A stretch of DNA of 64,000 nt from Turritopsis dohrnii (GCA_027922465.2 BQMF02000497.1:62001-126000); one strand, 5' to 3'. Positions 1-12,307 are shown, counted from the first letter of the stretch. The notes: generated by a model not told the origin, from the letters alone. Made by a program: numbers and translations.

Positions 1-1845
1 ATATAATTCATCATTGCTGATGGTTTTCGGCCATTTGATGTCGAAAACGTACTTGCGGATGATTTTTCGTTGAAAAGCGTCTATTGAATCTTCTTGGGCT
101 TTTGTCAGAGACCAAGTTTCGGAATTATACATGAAAATCGGTTCTACATAGGTGTCGATTATTTTCATTTTCGTTGACGTGGTTAGACTTTTGTTTCTGA
201 AGAAATGTTCTAGGTTATTAGCAGCATTGATTGCTAGTGACTTTCTTCTCTTGATTTCTTCTTCAGTGTCGAGGAGAGATCCTAACAGCTTGCATTTTTT
301 CCACGCATCATTCTTTTTGTTGATGACGAACCGTTCGGTTTTGCTGTCATTTATTAGCAGACCTTTTTCTGATAACATTTTCGTTTTTTCGCGTTCGTAT
401 CTGCGGGCGTTGTTGAAATCACTTGTGATCACGCTAATGTCGTCTGCATATTCCATATTTATATTGACATGTCGTACTTGGGTGAACTGCGCGTAGTTGT
501 GTTCTGTGATCTCGTCTGGTATTTCATTGGAAGTTATGTGTCGTTCACAGTATTGGTGGTCGTGGATGGTTGGTATTGATTCACAAAGTGATTTGGCAAG
601 ATAGTAGGTGAATTGGTTCGCACTAGCGCAGTCACCCTGAGGAGCTCCGGTGTCTGTGCTAAACGTTTCGGCGATGGTATTGCCACATCTTACAGCAAGT
701 GTCACTTCAAGCATTTTCTTGACGATATGCAGCTCATCGTTACTAATAGTATCTCGTAGAAATTCAATCAAGGTGTTTCGCTGTATACTGTCGAATGCTT
801 TGCTCATGTCGAGGAGTGTAAGGTGCACGGTTTCATTTTTTGAGTTGATTGTTCTTTCAATTATCGTTTTAGCTGCAAATACGTGCTCTGTAGTTGACCG
901 CTCTCTACGGTAGGCAGCTTGTGTTGGTGGTGTTTCTCGATCCATCCTTTCACCAATTCTCATCATCATGACAGCAGCCAGGATTTTTCGAAGTGCCGAT
1001 AACAGGATAACTGGACGCAAACTGGTTACAGGTCCCTTTGGCTTTCCTGGTTTTTGCAAAGGTATCAGGATGCCGTGATTGATCTCGATTGGACATTGGC
1101 CATTTGCTGCGATGTTGTTGAATATTAGCGCAATTTGATGAAAGATAGTTTCTGGGGCATGTTTTATTAGCTCGATAGGGATATCATCACATCCTGGTGA
1201 TTTATTTGATTTCAGTTTGGATACGGCTTTTCGTACTTCGATTGCTGTAAACGGTTTCGTCATCGGTATTGGTTGAATGTTTGGCATAGGCTCAGCATTT
1301 TTCCAAAAGATGTTCTTAAAATATTTCGAAATGATTTCAGATTGTTCTTGGTCGTCAGTTGTTTGACCATTGTCTGATGAAACAATAAGTGGTGTTTTAG
1401 ATTTCATCTTGTTGATCTGTTTTACTGCATCGTACATTTTTTGGTTTTCGTCCTGGTTCCTTTCTAAGGGGTTCATGATAGTTCTTATTTTCATGTTTTC
1501 CTCTTGTTTCTTTTCGCGATGGATTTCTGTCAGTATACGATTACGATGCACCTTTAGTTGAGATTTTAAAACCTCATTTCTGGTGGATTCGATCTGCTTT
1601 TGTACGATTCTCTGCATGTCAGAAAGGATAACAATGTCGGGATTACAGGTTTTTTTCGATCTTTCTTTGTAGCCGATGGTTGTTTTGGCTGATTCTTTCA
1701 GAATGTTAACAATCTTTGTCCACTGTTCCTGGTTATTGAAGTTTTGTTCAAGGTTGTTCGAATGAATAAATAAACGATTTGTTTTAATGCGCCCTCTCCT
1801 TCCACCCTTTATTTTAACGTAGTGCATTCTGGGAGCCAAAGGCTG
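1..1845 (-). CDS. Non-LTR retrotransposon reverse transcriptase, partial
   Basis: The minus strand is open from 1845 to the left edge; the first stop upstream is at 1846-1848 and the first ATG at 1825-1827, giving 609 codons without an end. Reading 5' to 3' I see a basic linker with GYKERSKKTCNPDIV, fingers with LIPLQKPGKPKG, palm motif A LLDMSKAFDSI (near 790-822), motif B TGAPQGDCASANQF (near 609-650), motif C MEYADDISVI (near 427-456), then a thumb-like LGSLLDTEEEIKRR and the line FMYNSETWSLTKAQED. These are the usual LINE reverse-transcriptase landmarks; the protein copies element RNA into DNA at a nick. No apurinic endonuclease domain precedes it, so the copy is probably 5'-truncated near 1.8 kb, as LINE insertions often are. 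The clade (RTE/CR1-like) is not certain. The lack of stops or frameshifts suggests a young copy. Confidence 0.88.
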
Positions 1846-1848
1846 CTA

Positions 1849-4800
1849 AAACTTATCAACAAGAACCAAGAATTACATTATGGTTCCTTAACAGTCGAAT
1901 TAGATTCTACAGATGCAAATATATAACAACAGTACTAACCTATATTGAAGTGTATTGAATCAAGACATTAACAACCATGTATCCTGATTGGATGAGATAA
2001 AAATTATGGAAGAAAAAGTCAGGCAAGTTGCATAGAGTATTTATCTAATGTCACTCAAATTGTTTTCTTTTTCGCCTCCAAAACATATTCTATATTTAAA
2101 GATAAGATGTTAGCTAACATACCTTGAGGGAAGACTAGGTGATTCTTACTGAATTATTCTATTTCATAGTGTTCTTAGCCATTTTAAGGTCATTTATATA
2201 TAACATTTCAAAAATTTCATGCTACAAAATTGAAGTGTTTAACAGTATACATATACAGTATATATACATACAGTTTAGTAATTATTTTTACGAACAATAA
2301 ACCTCTTTTTTAAGGTTGAGGTTATATACTAAAAATTAAACATAAAAGCACAAACAAAAACAATTATACAATATATACGTTATTCGTAATGCTGGATAAT
2401 TTCTTGAAGCACTGTTAATTACAGGATATTTTTGCAATTCTGATGAAATTGCAAGCCCCGCTAATAAGCTTTTTCTCATTGTTAAAGCAAATGTTTTCCA
2501 AATTATACACATAAAGGGGAAGTGGATTGTACTGTACTGCAGGCCACAATGATGAAATATATGGAAATAATGGACCCCGAAACAAGAAGACAATATTTTA
2601 CTTTCCAATCTATCTATTACATCATTATTACATCACTATGAATTCAGAACTTTTTTCTTTCTTGTACAGGTAGAAATTGAGAAAGATTCTTCAGATTCTA
2701 TATAGGAACAGTTTTGATATTCTAGATAATGAAAGTGATGATGAGTAAAAGGATGATAAAAATCACTTTTTTAAATTTGTCTTTGAGTCGCACAAGTTTC
2801 TTCTGCAAATTCTGAGATTTTTGTCAAATTTGCAAAAATTAATCCTGCAAATCAAGATTTTTTTGAGGTTCAATTCACAAAAATTTATTCCATATTAATT
2901 CTCCTGTAAACAATTTATACGTATAAAGGTCTTATATATATAGACTATTTAAATCAGGATTAATCTATAACCTTATATACAAAAACCTTCCTTTAATTTT
3001 ACTTGCCATATTGTTAGGTTCCATTAGTCATTGATATTTTCATTGTCAGTATGGAAATAATCCTTATTGAAGGAGTGCTCACCAACAAAATCTATCCCAT
3101 GAGACAAATTCCTTTCCCATCTGGGAGTGTCTCTTAGCAAAGACAGGTTGCTTTAGTCTGCCTTGTGGAATTTTATTTGAGGGATCATTTACATACTGTG
3201 AATACTTTTGTGTGATGAGCCGGCATTGTTCGGATATTTATTGATGCCTGTGACCGAAAATCTTGGAACTGTGTATAGTGAACTTGCTAACAGAGATACT
3301 TTAAGTGTTGGTCTTTTGTTGGTAAATTGGATTATATAACTCATTCAGGCAGCGATGATGTGATTAATACAATCTTCCTAATTCTGAATGGGAAAAGATT
3401 CTGGGCAATAAGCAGATACATCCATAATCATTAGCAGGGATGCCTTTAAGTTTGATTGACAGTATGGGATGTGCAGTGTTTTTAATTTTTGGCATTTGGT
3501 TTGATTTGTGTTCGGAATTAGGAAAATTGACAAATGCCAAAACATATTTAGTCGTTGTCATTTTCTACATCTTTGTGCAATTATGGGTATTTGAAAATCA
3601 GAGAAATTACAATACAAATTATTTCAAATTTATTTTTTAACCAGAGAAAAAGAAAAAATTATATGAATTTCCATGAACTGAATTTTACATAAGGGATAAT
3701 AAATATAGTTTTATTGACTATTATTGACTCACCCGCCACCATGAGATAGAGAAATTCAGTAACTATTTTTCCTTCAGGTATGATATTAGAGTTAAAATTA
3801 TGATGCTGTATATCAATGTTCTATAAGGTCTGCTGTTAAATGGGATTAATTAGAATTAATTGGTGTGTTGTACAATTATATAACTTTTTACACTTTTCTT
3901 TTTAGTAATCAGCAACTGCTTGGTATTAGATCTTCATTTTACCTCATCTGGGGACCACTTAATTGGTAGAAAAAGGTTTCACCTGCGTGATTAACCAAAC
4001 ACGTTAGCCTTTAAGAACGTAAAGCTGACAAGTCCAACTTGTGAAACTCAAATTTAAAGCTTAAATAAAATCGACTAAATTATCAAAGTTGTTGTAGTTC
4101 TATATTGCTTTCTATATTGTTTATTATGCTGCCACAAAAAATTCCCCTGACTAATAAGGAAAAGGATTTAGTTGATTGCTGTGGAAGCGCAAGGTTTTCT
4201 CTTATAACGTTTACCTTGATACTCAGTTAAGACAACTTCCGTTCGATGAATCTATTAGAAAAAATGCGCATGTAATACGTTATTCGCCTCATATCATAGA
4301 TATTTGCGTTTTTGGTCTCGATGTCAGAGGTAATGATCTGTGAAAAAAATCAGACCAGGCTTCTCGGTTATTAGACGATTTACTCCTTTGTGAAAATACT
4401 ACAGGGACCCTTTTTATCACGAGAGGTTTTTTAAATATTTCTTTGCCTTGGGCGACTGGATTTTACATTTTCGATTTGCATTTCACCGACCAAATACGGG
4501 CTTACCACATACTAATCAAACTGTATTTTAGCTCGTTATTTTTCTTTAGCAAAGTGATTGTGATCTTTGAGCATAAAGTTCGCGCTGACCTTAAGGCCTA
4601 TGGGCCTCTTGTTTGAGTTGTTCAATCGATATTTTGGTATATTCCTTGGGGGAGAATGTTTATCGGAATTTTAGTAAACACTTTAGTGATATAGAATCAA
4701 AAAAGCGATTCGTGTGAAGTGGAAAAGTAATTCATGTGAAGCGATTCATATGAAGTGGAAAAGCGATTAAGTGCTTTTAAGTGATTAAGTTTAGCAGATT

Positions 4801-5606
4801 TTTATCGATTTTTGCTGATGATAAGCGAATTATAAGCGAAAAATAAACGAGTTAAATGATTGAAAATTTGTTTGATAGTTTGTACAAATCTCTTAAATAT
4901 TAAAGTAAGCGATTCATTAAGTGCTTTTTCCGAAAATCGCTAGCGTAATCCGCTAATAAGCGCTTATTATATCGCTTATAATTTGGAGACGATCCCTAAA
5001 AAAAAGTTGAAATTACAATCGCAACGGAAATCGCCATTATTGTCTATTTTTTTCAGATTACTCATGGTTAAGCAAACAGAAAACCACGTGCACACAACTC
5101 ACCGAAAGTAAAGTTCAAAATGGTAGTAGGTTCAAAGTCTCTTCCATATAAGACTCCTGTTTATGACTGTCATCATGCTAAATAAATAGATACTTCGTAA
5201 TCTTTTACTTTCGTGTTTATTCAAATTGTCTCTTATTTCAATATGGTGAAATCTGAAGCTGTTTATCTGACTTCAGCGAATACCTTCATCATTCAACATA
5301 AATAGAGTAAATAGTAGTTTGATGGTCTCTGTACGTGATTATTATTGTTGTTACAACATCTGTTGTTATTATATACCTATAAGCTTTTTTTATCTACAAT
5401 AAATTTGAATGTTCCGTATGATCGTGCAATAACTGATGCGATGTTACACGGTCGTTGTTGATATTCAACGGCGCAATACAATGTCTTCGCATTTTGGATT
5501 TTCGAATACACTCTTTCGAACGAATTCAAAAAAATCAGAATAAAAACAGCGTTGAATAAGTTAACTGATTGAAAAAAAGAAGCAAAAATGTGTTATTGTA
5601 ATTCTC
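1849..5606. other. Intergenic, no gene recognised
   Basis: This AT-rich stretch has only short, overlapping frames on both strands, with no recognisable domain. Around 4700-4980 the words GAAGTGGAAAAGCGATT and AAGCGATT recur loosely, suggesting a degenerate low-complexity patch. I see nothing else to annotate. Confidence 0.6.
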
Positions 5607-5653
5607 GGTGTTTGATATTCAACTCCGCTTTGCGTCGTTGAATATCAAACACC
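5607..5653. repeat. Perfect 17-bp stem hairpin
   Basis: GGTGTTTGATATTCAAC at 5607-5623 is followed by 13 bases and its exact reverse complement at 5637-5653. It stands alone, with no transposon-like flanks visible. It may be the core of a small foldback repeat or a transcribed hairpin. Confidence 0.7.
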
Positions 5654-6762
5654 TCGAGTTAATAAATCGCGATATTCAATAAAAAGCCATGCAATATCTG
5701 TTTATTATTATATGACTTGCCACATCAAAAAATGTGCTAATCAGCCCCGTACCCAGGGTTTTTTAACTCATTATTTTAAAAAGGCAGTGTTTTTGCATTA
5801 TATAATTTGTTATCAAATTTTATGAAAGCCTAAAGCCTATGAGCATTCTCCCTTGTAAAAAGCTATGTTAATTTTTCTTTTTCTCTTTGTACACTTCATA
5901 TCTACTAACTAGTAGCTTTCGCTTTGAGGGCGCCCATGATTGTATTTCTGTTTTAATAACACTATATCGGCACAAAATCCATCGAGAAAAACGACGAAAC
6001 CTTCTTCCACGGATGAAAATTAGTAGTGTCATTTTGTTTCCCGCCAATAAGTTGAAATTATGGAGAAGATCAACGCAAATGAAATTAAATTTTAAAAAAG
6101 AATGGAGGTCAACAATTTTTTGGCACAAATCTTTGCCAAGTTACATAAGAAAGAAATAACAACATTAAAACTTCCTTTCGTAACTTATGTTGGTAAATAA
6201 ATAAATATATTAAAAATTCTTGTATTGATCAGTTCTCCAAAATAAATTACTTCTTATAAAAAAAGTGACTCAGCTTTCTATTAAGTTTATATTTCATCAC
6301 CCTCCTTCACTGCACAATTTGTGATTAAACTCGCTGGTCATGTTTCTGGCGTCTGCCATTGTCAATAAACAATATATTTTGTATGCAAGACAAAGACATT
6401 GTCAGCTAAACCAATAGTATTGAGATCAGTGGGTTGTCTAAATAAAACTTGTATAATATAATGTAGGGTGGATGAATTTGTATTTTAGTTATCGTGTTCT
6501 TTTGAACGTGAGGCCGGATTTATGTTGAGTTGAGTTATTGGGTTTTCCTGTGTTTTTGCTGCTTGTTATTGCTTGTTATTATCTGCATTGAAAATAGTTT
6601 GAAGTAAAGTACAATCCTCTTTCAATCACAAGACGCTTCTTAGGTAAGTTAGCATTTGTTATGTTGAATCTGATGTGTTGAATGGGCAAAGGCCAATTAA
6701 CAATGCTGTTCTATGGAAATCGACCTTTACTAAGTTGATCTAATAATACACTTAATATGGTA
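5654..6762. other. Intergenic, no gene recognised
   Basis: There are only short frames here. The complementary frames at 5868-6159 on the two strands mirror each other and show no domain or codon bias. Nothing is annotated. Confidence 0.55.
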
Positions 6763-7541
6763 TATGTGACTGTCCAGGGGATTTTGATAACAAATGATAA
6801 AACCTTTTATAACGCTTTTCACTTTGTTGAAAAACGTTTTTTCAGTATCGAAAAAACGTTTTCTTGTCATGTGTGCAGTGTTGTTTTTTTACAAAAAACA
6901 TTTTCAACCTTTCAACCAAATCATTAGTAACTGTCCAGCGGATTTTGATATCGTTGGATTACCGTTACAACCGTAAACAAGTTTCGTTTAAAGAAGTTTC
7001 TAGCGATTTGTTTATAATTTTTCACATTCCTATGCGCCATTTTTGGAAAGTTCGTTATTAAAACCAGTTATCTTTTACTTCATAACTTTTTGATTTTATT
7101 TCGTTTTTTTATGAACAAGGTGCGTTCTTTTGTTTTGATTGAGTTTAATGACCTCAATGTTTTTCAAGTGTGTACTATTTTAAATATGCATCTGCAGGTA
7201 ACACTTGTATATAAGTATATTAGAATGTATATTGATTACCTGGTTCTCATTCATTTTGAAGATTAAAGAAACAACAACTGTTTTGAAAGTTTCTACAAAT
7301 AGAAACCGCCCGGTAAAATTCTATTGATTCTATAATAGAACGAGTTTGATAGAATTGCTATTTTGGTAAATCCTTGAGGAAAAGTTTTATGTTTATTTTC
7401 GTAAAGATGTATTTTCACTCAGTGAAAGTCGTTGAAAACTGCTAATTTTTATAGAAACAAATCTGGCAAAATCTTAATAATTCTGTTTTAAGACACATTT
7501 CACTTTCACAAAATGAAGATGCACTCTTAATTTATTATTAT

Positions 7542-7586
7542 TATTAAAATAAATAAATAAATAAATAATAAATAAATAAATATTTA
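7542..7586. repeat. (AAAT)n microsatellite
   Basis: An interrupted run of AAAT/AAATAAAT units lies inside the 6763-8467 element. Confidence 0.8.
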
Positions 7587-7977
7587 TGCAGGATGACTAT
7601 TCCAGTACTAAAATACTATCATATAGGTCCTGTTTATGTACAAGAATACAAGCATTAAAATAATCTAATGAATAAGAAATAAAAGATATTTTATTGTATA
7701 CACATAATATAAACACTTAAGATTTAAAATATTCCATGACTTTCGATTTAAAGATTTGCACAGATTTTTCAGTTCTTATTTCAAGTGGAAGCTGGTTATA
7801 CAGTTTTGCACCAGCAAAGGCTAGTGACCTACGATGCATTTCTAGCTTGACAGGTGGTAGTCTCAAGATGAAATGAAATTGCTTTGTAACGCTTTTAGTT
7901 ATCTTTGATGCGATTGGCTGTCACATGATTTAATTCGCCCAATCAACGGCAGCTGCCCATGACCTTCCGAAAATTTC

Positions 7978-8087
7978 AACTAAAGGCCGGCTACCACTGC
8001 ATTCACTGTGACATGCAACTAAATCAAACATTAGTTCGCTTATATGCATGCGACCACAGTGAACGATGTGGAAACCGGCCTTTAGTT
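7978..8087. mobile_element. 110-bp palindromic MITE
   Basis: AACTAAAGGCCGG at 7978 is inverted as CCGGCCTTTAGTT ending at 8087. The similarity continues inward through CATTCACTGTGACATGCA versus TGCATGCGACCACAGTGAA. It sits inside the larger 6763-8467 element. Its inner words resemble those of the inverted repeat at 28863-29013, so the two may belong to one family. No clear target duplication was found. Confidence 0.6.
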
Positions 8088-8495
8088 TTGTCTTTCTAAG
8101 TAAATACTGCCAAAGTAACTGCTCACCAACTATGAGTTAAAATGATTATTGTGTTCAGTATATCTGATCTTCTTTTGATAATTTTAAGAATTAAATATCG
8201 TTTTTTTAGGTTCTTTTTGAACTTTCTTAGCTTTTTACTATGACTCAACGTTTTTAAAACGCAATAAAACGTCTTCAAAGATAAAACGTTTTCAATGATA
8301 AAACGTTTAAACGTTCTTAATGTTACTGCATAAAACTTTTTATGAAATGTTTAAACGTTTTCTCTTTCGAATTCTTGAAACGTTTTAAAATTTTGGTAAA
8401 AACATTTAAATGTTTTTTTGAAAAACATTTTATCATTTGATATCAAAATCCCCTGGACAGTCACATATAATATTCAAAGACTTTGTACCCTACAT

Positions 8496-8861
8496 CAGAC
8501 TGACACAATCAAGGAAAAACAGCTAAACGCGGGATCCCGTAAATGCAGGTTCTTGGATCTGTGCCCGGTAAACCGTTTTCAACCCGATTTCCTTTATTAA
8601 ACAATTAGCGAGGCATATTCGGAAACTATTTATCTGTCCCTTTTTTCAGCACGTATTTGTTATTATATTTGTTTTCTTCGTACTTCGTTGTAGTATCTGG
8701 CTGCTGAAAAATGAAAATAAAAGTAATTTGATCAACAGCTCAATCAGGGATATCATAGTTACACGTTTGTTCACATCATGAGGTTGAAATGAATGCTGCA
8801 ATTGCAGTATAGACCCCACATCTATGGGATCCCGCGTTTAACTGTTTTCCCTGACTGACTA
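8496..8861. mobile_element. Inverted-repeat element, about 365 bp
   Basis: The left word CAGCTAAACGCGGGATCCC (near 8520) is mirrored on the right by GGGATCCCGCGTTTAACTG (near 8826), with looser pairing out to about 8496 and 8861. The centre has no coding potential. It reads as a non-autonomous DNA transposon with degenerate tips. Confidence 0.5.
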
Positions 8862-8911
8862 AGGCGTCTCTGAGTGGGAAAAGCATTTGAGACCTCTTCT
8901 GTTGCAACTCA

Positions 8912-10157
8912 TTAAGGGCTCAGCGTACCTTCTTCTCACATGTGCATTGCATAACTTTTTCCGTTATTTCTTTTTACCATTACATTTTAAGTAAAAATAT
9001 TTTGTGAATTCGTGTAGAGCAATAAATTTTCTTTCCATCGGTGTATAAAAGGATATATTTACATAAATAATAAGGAAGAAATTAGTCTGCGAAAACGATA
9101 AAAAATACAGACTTTCGTTTGCTTCTTTGAGCTCCAACTCCCGAAGAAAAACAGTTTTTTGTTTATTCCATACTTTTGCGCTATTGGGTAGTTGACAACA
9201 GTATTGGATTTTTCTCTCAAATCGCGGGCACACTTTTCGTTAACAAGCTTTCATCTACTGCTGTGCAAAGTTTTAAAGGAAATGAGCCACTTGCTGGAAA
9301 GATGGAGCTCATAGTAGGTAGAACACTAATAATTTTTCATCGCATAAACGGCAATATTACAGCCTTTAATAAATTCACAAAGTGAGCTGCTAATTTAATT
9401 AATCATCTTTTGAGTATACAGTGGAACCTCTATTAATGGTCACCTCCATACATCGGTCACCTCCTGATAAGCGGCCAGAAAAGAAAGTCCCTGCCAAATT
9501 TATTGTCAAACTCTTATAAAAAAACCTCCATACATCGGTCACCTCCAATCAACGGCCAAACGGCCACTTTCTATTGTCCCAATGTCTTATTTTACCTCTA
9601 TTAACGGTCAAAAAAAATCTTTATGCAAGCAAATGAATGTAAAAATAAAAAAAATTGTTACTTTATTTACAATAATTATTTACAAAAATAAAGTCAAGTC
9701 AAGCAGCCTTATCTATTGTAGATGATTTGAACAACTTTTGTGAAACATTAGGTGATGCTGACTTAGTAAGTGCTTTGAATCTTGTCACACAACGACTTGA
9801 AGCACTTAGGCTCAATAATGTTGTGTTTATTTTGATCATGAATCATTCTTTATGCCCCTCCCATCCTGACCAGCCTTTTTGATAAAAAAAGTATATTCAT
9901 ATAAAACCTCCATACATCGGTCACCTCTAATGCAACGGCCACTAAGCTGGATCCCTCAAAGTGGCCGCTATTAGAGGTTCCACTGTATAACAGATCGTAT
10001 TAAAGGTTGTCATAACTTAGAAATGTTGAATATCAAAAAATGCCCATAACTTTCTCAAAAACCATTATTTTTTTGCTATAGCTTGAAGTGTAGTGTAATA
10101 ATAACCTATTGATTGCATCTGTCAAAATAATTTGAAAATTGTACGCTGAGCCCTTAA
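8912..10157. mobile_element. 1.25-kb TIR transposon with near-perfect 9-bp target duplication
   Basis: The element starts TTAAGGGCTCAGCGTAC at 8912 and ends with the reverse complement at 10157. The flanks are TGCAACTCA (8903-8911) and TGCAACTCT (10158-10166), eight of nine bases identical, which fits a 9-bp target duplication as in Mutator-like elements (an 8-bp reading would fit hAT). There is no transposase. A younger pogo-like element (9419-9985) is nested inside. Confidence 0.72.
9419..9985. mobile_element. pogo/Tigger-like non-autonomous element
   Basis: The tips are CAGTGGAACCTCTATTA on the left and its inverted counterpart ending TTCCACTG on the right, with TA on both sides (9417-9418, 9986-9987). 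The subterminal words GGTCACCTCCATACATCGG and ACGGCCA repeat on both sides. The middle (about 9695-9825, plus strand) keeps an open stretch reading QAALSIVDDLNNFCETLGDA and then LVSALNLVTQRLEALRL, which resembles the C-terminal tail of pogo/CENP-B-type transposases. It therefore looks like an internal-deletion derivative of a full element. Confidence 0.82.
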
Positions 10158-11454
10158 TGCAACTCTATTCCAACAAGACATAAAACGAAGAATTTATTTA
10201 GTTGTTGAAAAAACATTGTGGAGGAGGAATGCATTTTTATGCACACAAAATACTTCTTCTCAAAATAGTTCTTCTCAAATGTCATGCACTTTATCACTGA
10301 CCATTTGTTAACGATTTTCCTACTGGGTTTGAAAATCATATTTCTATTGGTTGTATATATGGAGTTTGAAAAGTTTCTCTTCAGTGATATCTGGGTAGCT
10401 TTGTTTATAGCTACACGAAGATATACAACAACTCATAAAAAATGGTTATTTGATCAGCTAAAAAAACATGCTCAATTTACTTTTAGGTAAAGCATTTTGT
10501 TCAAACTTGGTAGTTAACTGCTCATCTTGAAAATTTGGCTGGAGCTGTATGGTAAGTTATGATTATCATGGTTTAATTCAAACTGATTTCCTTTCTTCGA
10601 TGTTTGATAGTGAAGATTAATAGAAACTGAACTATATACATATACCAGGTGAGGTGGGTCAAAAAAGTACCGATGTTTTCATCTTTAGATTGAATAATTA
10701 TGAAAGATAGTTATTTTTATTTCTGAAAAGAGGAATCCCTTGCCTTATACCAAAGTGATACACCAAGATATTTTTTGTTTATAACTTTTTTTCTACTCAA
10801 TCAAATAAGAAAAGTGATACACCAAGAAATTTAATCATTCACTCGCCCAGCTTTGATAAACAATGATTTATCTGAGCAATTTATAGTTAATATCTAGCAA
10901 AAGGAATGATTATGTATTTTAGAGTGGTTTTCTCTTATGGTCTTCTTTGTCAGAAAACATGCATAACAAAAATGTCATGAATAGCTTTGTTAATTTCATA
11001 AAATCCGCAAAACGAAAACTTAAAAGCAACTTTATTACCAGATCTTTTGATGATCAAGTTTGAAAAGATATTGCTCAAGATTTTACATTATTGAAACTAT
11101 AACAATTGGATTATAGAAAAATATTATAGAAAAAAAATATTCTTACTTCATTTTAATAAATAGGATATTAATGTTCAAAAATCATGATAACTTTCAAAAG
11201 TCTTTCAAACAAAGGGTTTTGTTAATTCAAAATATTTTTGCAAACAATGACTGTACACAAATCAATTCAGAAAATTTGTTAATTCATTCTAAATATAGTT
11301 ATATGAAGATGAAATTATGCTGAGTGATTGTTATTATATAGTTTATATAGTTGCTTTCGGTTAACTAACAAAGATGTATTTTGTTAATTGAATTTTCACG
11401 TGTTACATCAATAAAACACGAAGACCTCGTAGTTAAAAAAAAGGAAAGCATTAA
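10158..11454. other. Intergenic, no gene recognised
   Basis: No domain-bearing frame was found. The phrase AAAAGTGATACACCAAGA occurs twice within about 70 bp (near 10755 and 10812), a small local duplication. Confidence 0.5.
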
Positions 11455-11456
11455 TA

Positions 11457-11666
11457 GACCTTTCCCGAGTTTATTTTTTATCACACTCGGCCTCGTTTTC
11501 AATTGCGTTACTATGACAACCGAATCTCTTGTGCTCAATCATTAACACTCTCACAATTATTACACTTATTGCACATTACTAAAATGAGTCCCGTGACATT
11601 TCGTTACCATATTAACCATTGCGAAAACGAGGCGGAGCTTGATAAAAAATAAACTCGGGAAATGTC
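11457..11666. mobile_element. 210-bp MITE, GACCTTTCCCGA family, copy 1
   Basis: The left end GACCTTTCCCGAGTTTATTT is mirrored on the right by AAATAAACTCGGGAAATGTC. TA flanks both sides (11455-11456, 11667-11668). The pairing extends about 45 bp, through the words TTTTTTATCA and CCTCGTTTT. It shares its tips with the copy at 14227-14459. Confidence 0.75.
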
Positions 11667-12264
11667 TATATGCACTGAAGTCGAAGGTAAGGGCTGCAAT
11701 GCCTCCAGTGTTTGGGGTTCACTGGTTAAATCGTCCCCCGACTTCAATAAGTAAAATTCCATCATTTGTAACGAAACTTGGAATTGCGCAGGCCAATTAG
11801 TCAATTTAGGCGCGTGGTAGAGATTTCTTTATGTCAAGGCCTATATTCACCTATATTGCAAAGGCATATTTTTTCGCAAACTGCCTGAATTACATAACTA
11901 ATCAACAATTTTAAGTAGGTTAAAAATTGACCTTTGCCAACTGTTTCTTATTTGAAAAATTGTCACCAATCAATTAATCTTTACACAAATATTTATGAAA
12001 TTTGAACTATACAAGTTCATGTAAACATTGGGCAAAGTCATTGATAATTTGAAAGCGGATGACAGTGAGGATACATATTAGAATTAGGAATTACAGAATA
12101 TATATATGCATAGTAAATCTGGTATAAATAGTTGTATATAAAGTAAGTTTGCAAGAAATTCAATAAGAAAGCAAGTTTTTTTATGTAACTCCTTATACCC
12201 ACTTGGCTTTTAAAATAATGGAAAACTGATTTGGTTAACTTTTATCTTAGCTTCTGCTTTCATC

Positions 12265-12307
12265 ATGGCACTATATCAAGATGAAGCTGTCGCTGGCTAC
12301 CAACAAA
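12265..12307 (+). CDS. Candidate first coding exon of the Death-helicase-ankyrin gene
   Basis: An ATG in the context CATCATGGC opens a frame of 14 codons (MALYQDEAVAGYQQ) plus one base, followed by a strong donor GTAAGG at 12308. The exon ends in phase 1, exactly the phase needed to join the exon at 18562. Every later exon before the ATPase also enters and leaves in phase 1. This is the only support: the exon is short, the intron would be about 6.25 kb, and other short exons may lie between. It could be chance. Confidence 0.3.

Larger units (their letters stand above)
6763..8467. mobile_element. 1.7-kb non-autonomous TIR element (AACGTTTT-rich arms)
   Basis: The left end begins TATATGTGACTGTCCAGGGG at 6761 and the right end is its reverse complement ending at 8469. 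The match continues about 40 bp, through the word GATTTTGATAtcAAATGATAAA. A TA at each edge (6761-6762 and 8468-8469) fits a TA target duplication, though the ends could also be read one or two bases wider. Both arms are rich in AACGTTTT/AAACGTTT. A second internal copy of the end word, CTGTCCAGCGGATTTTGATATC, lies near 6932. No transposase frame is visible, so the element would need an enzyme supplied elsewhere. Confidence 0.75.

Noticed and set aside
5868..6159. Overlapping frames of about 90 codons on both strands
   Set aside because: Each is the mirror of the other in a compositionally biased stretch; no domain was recognised.
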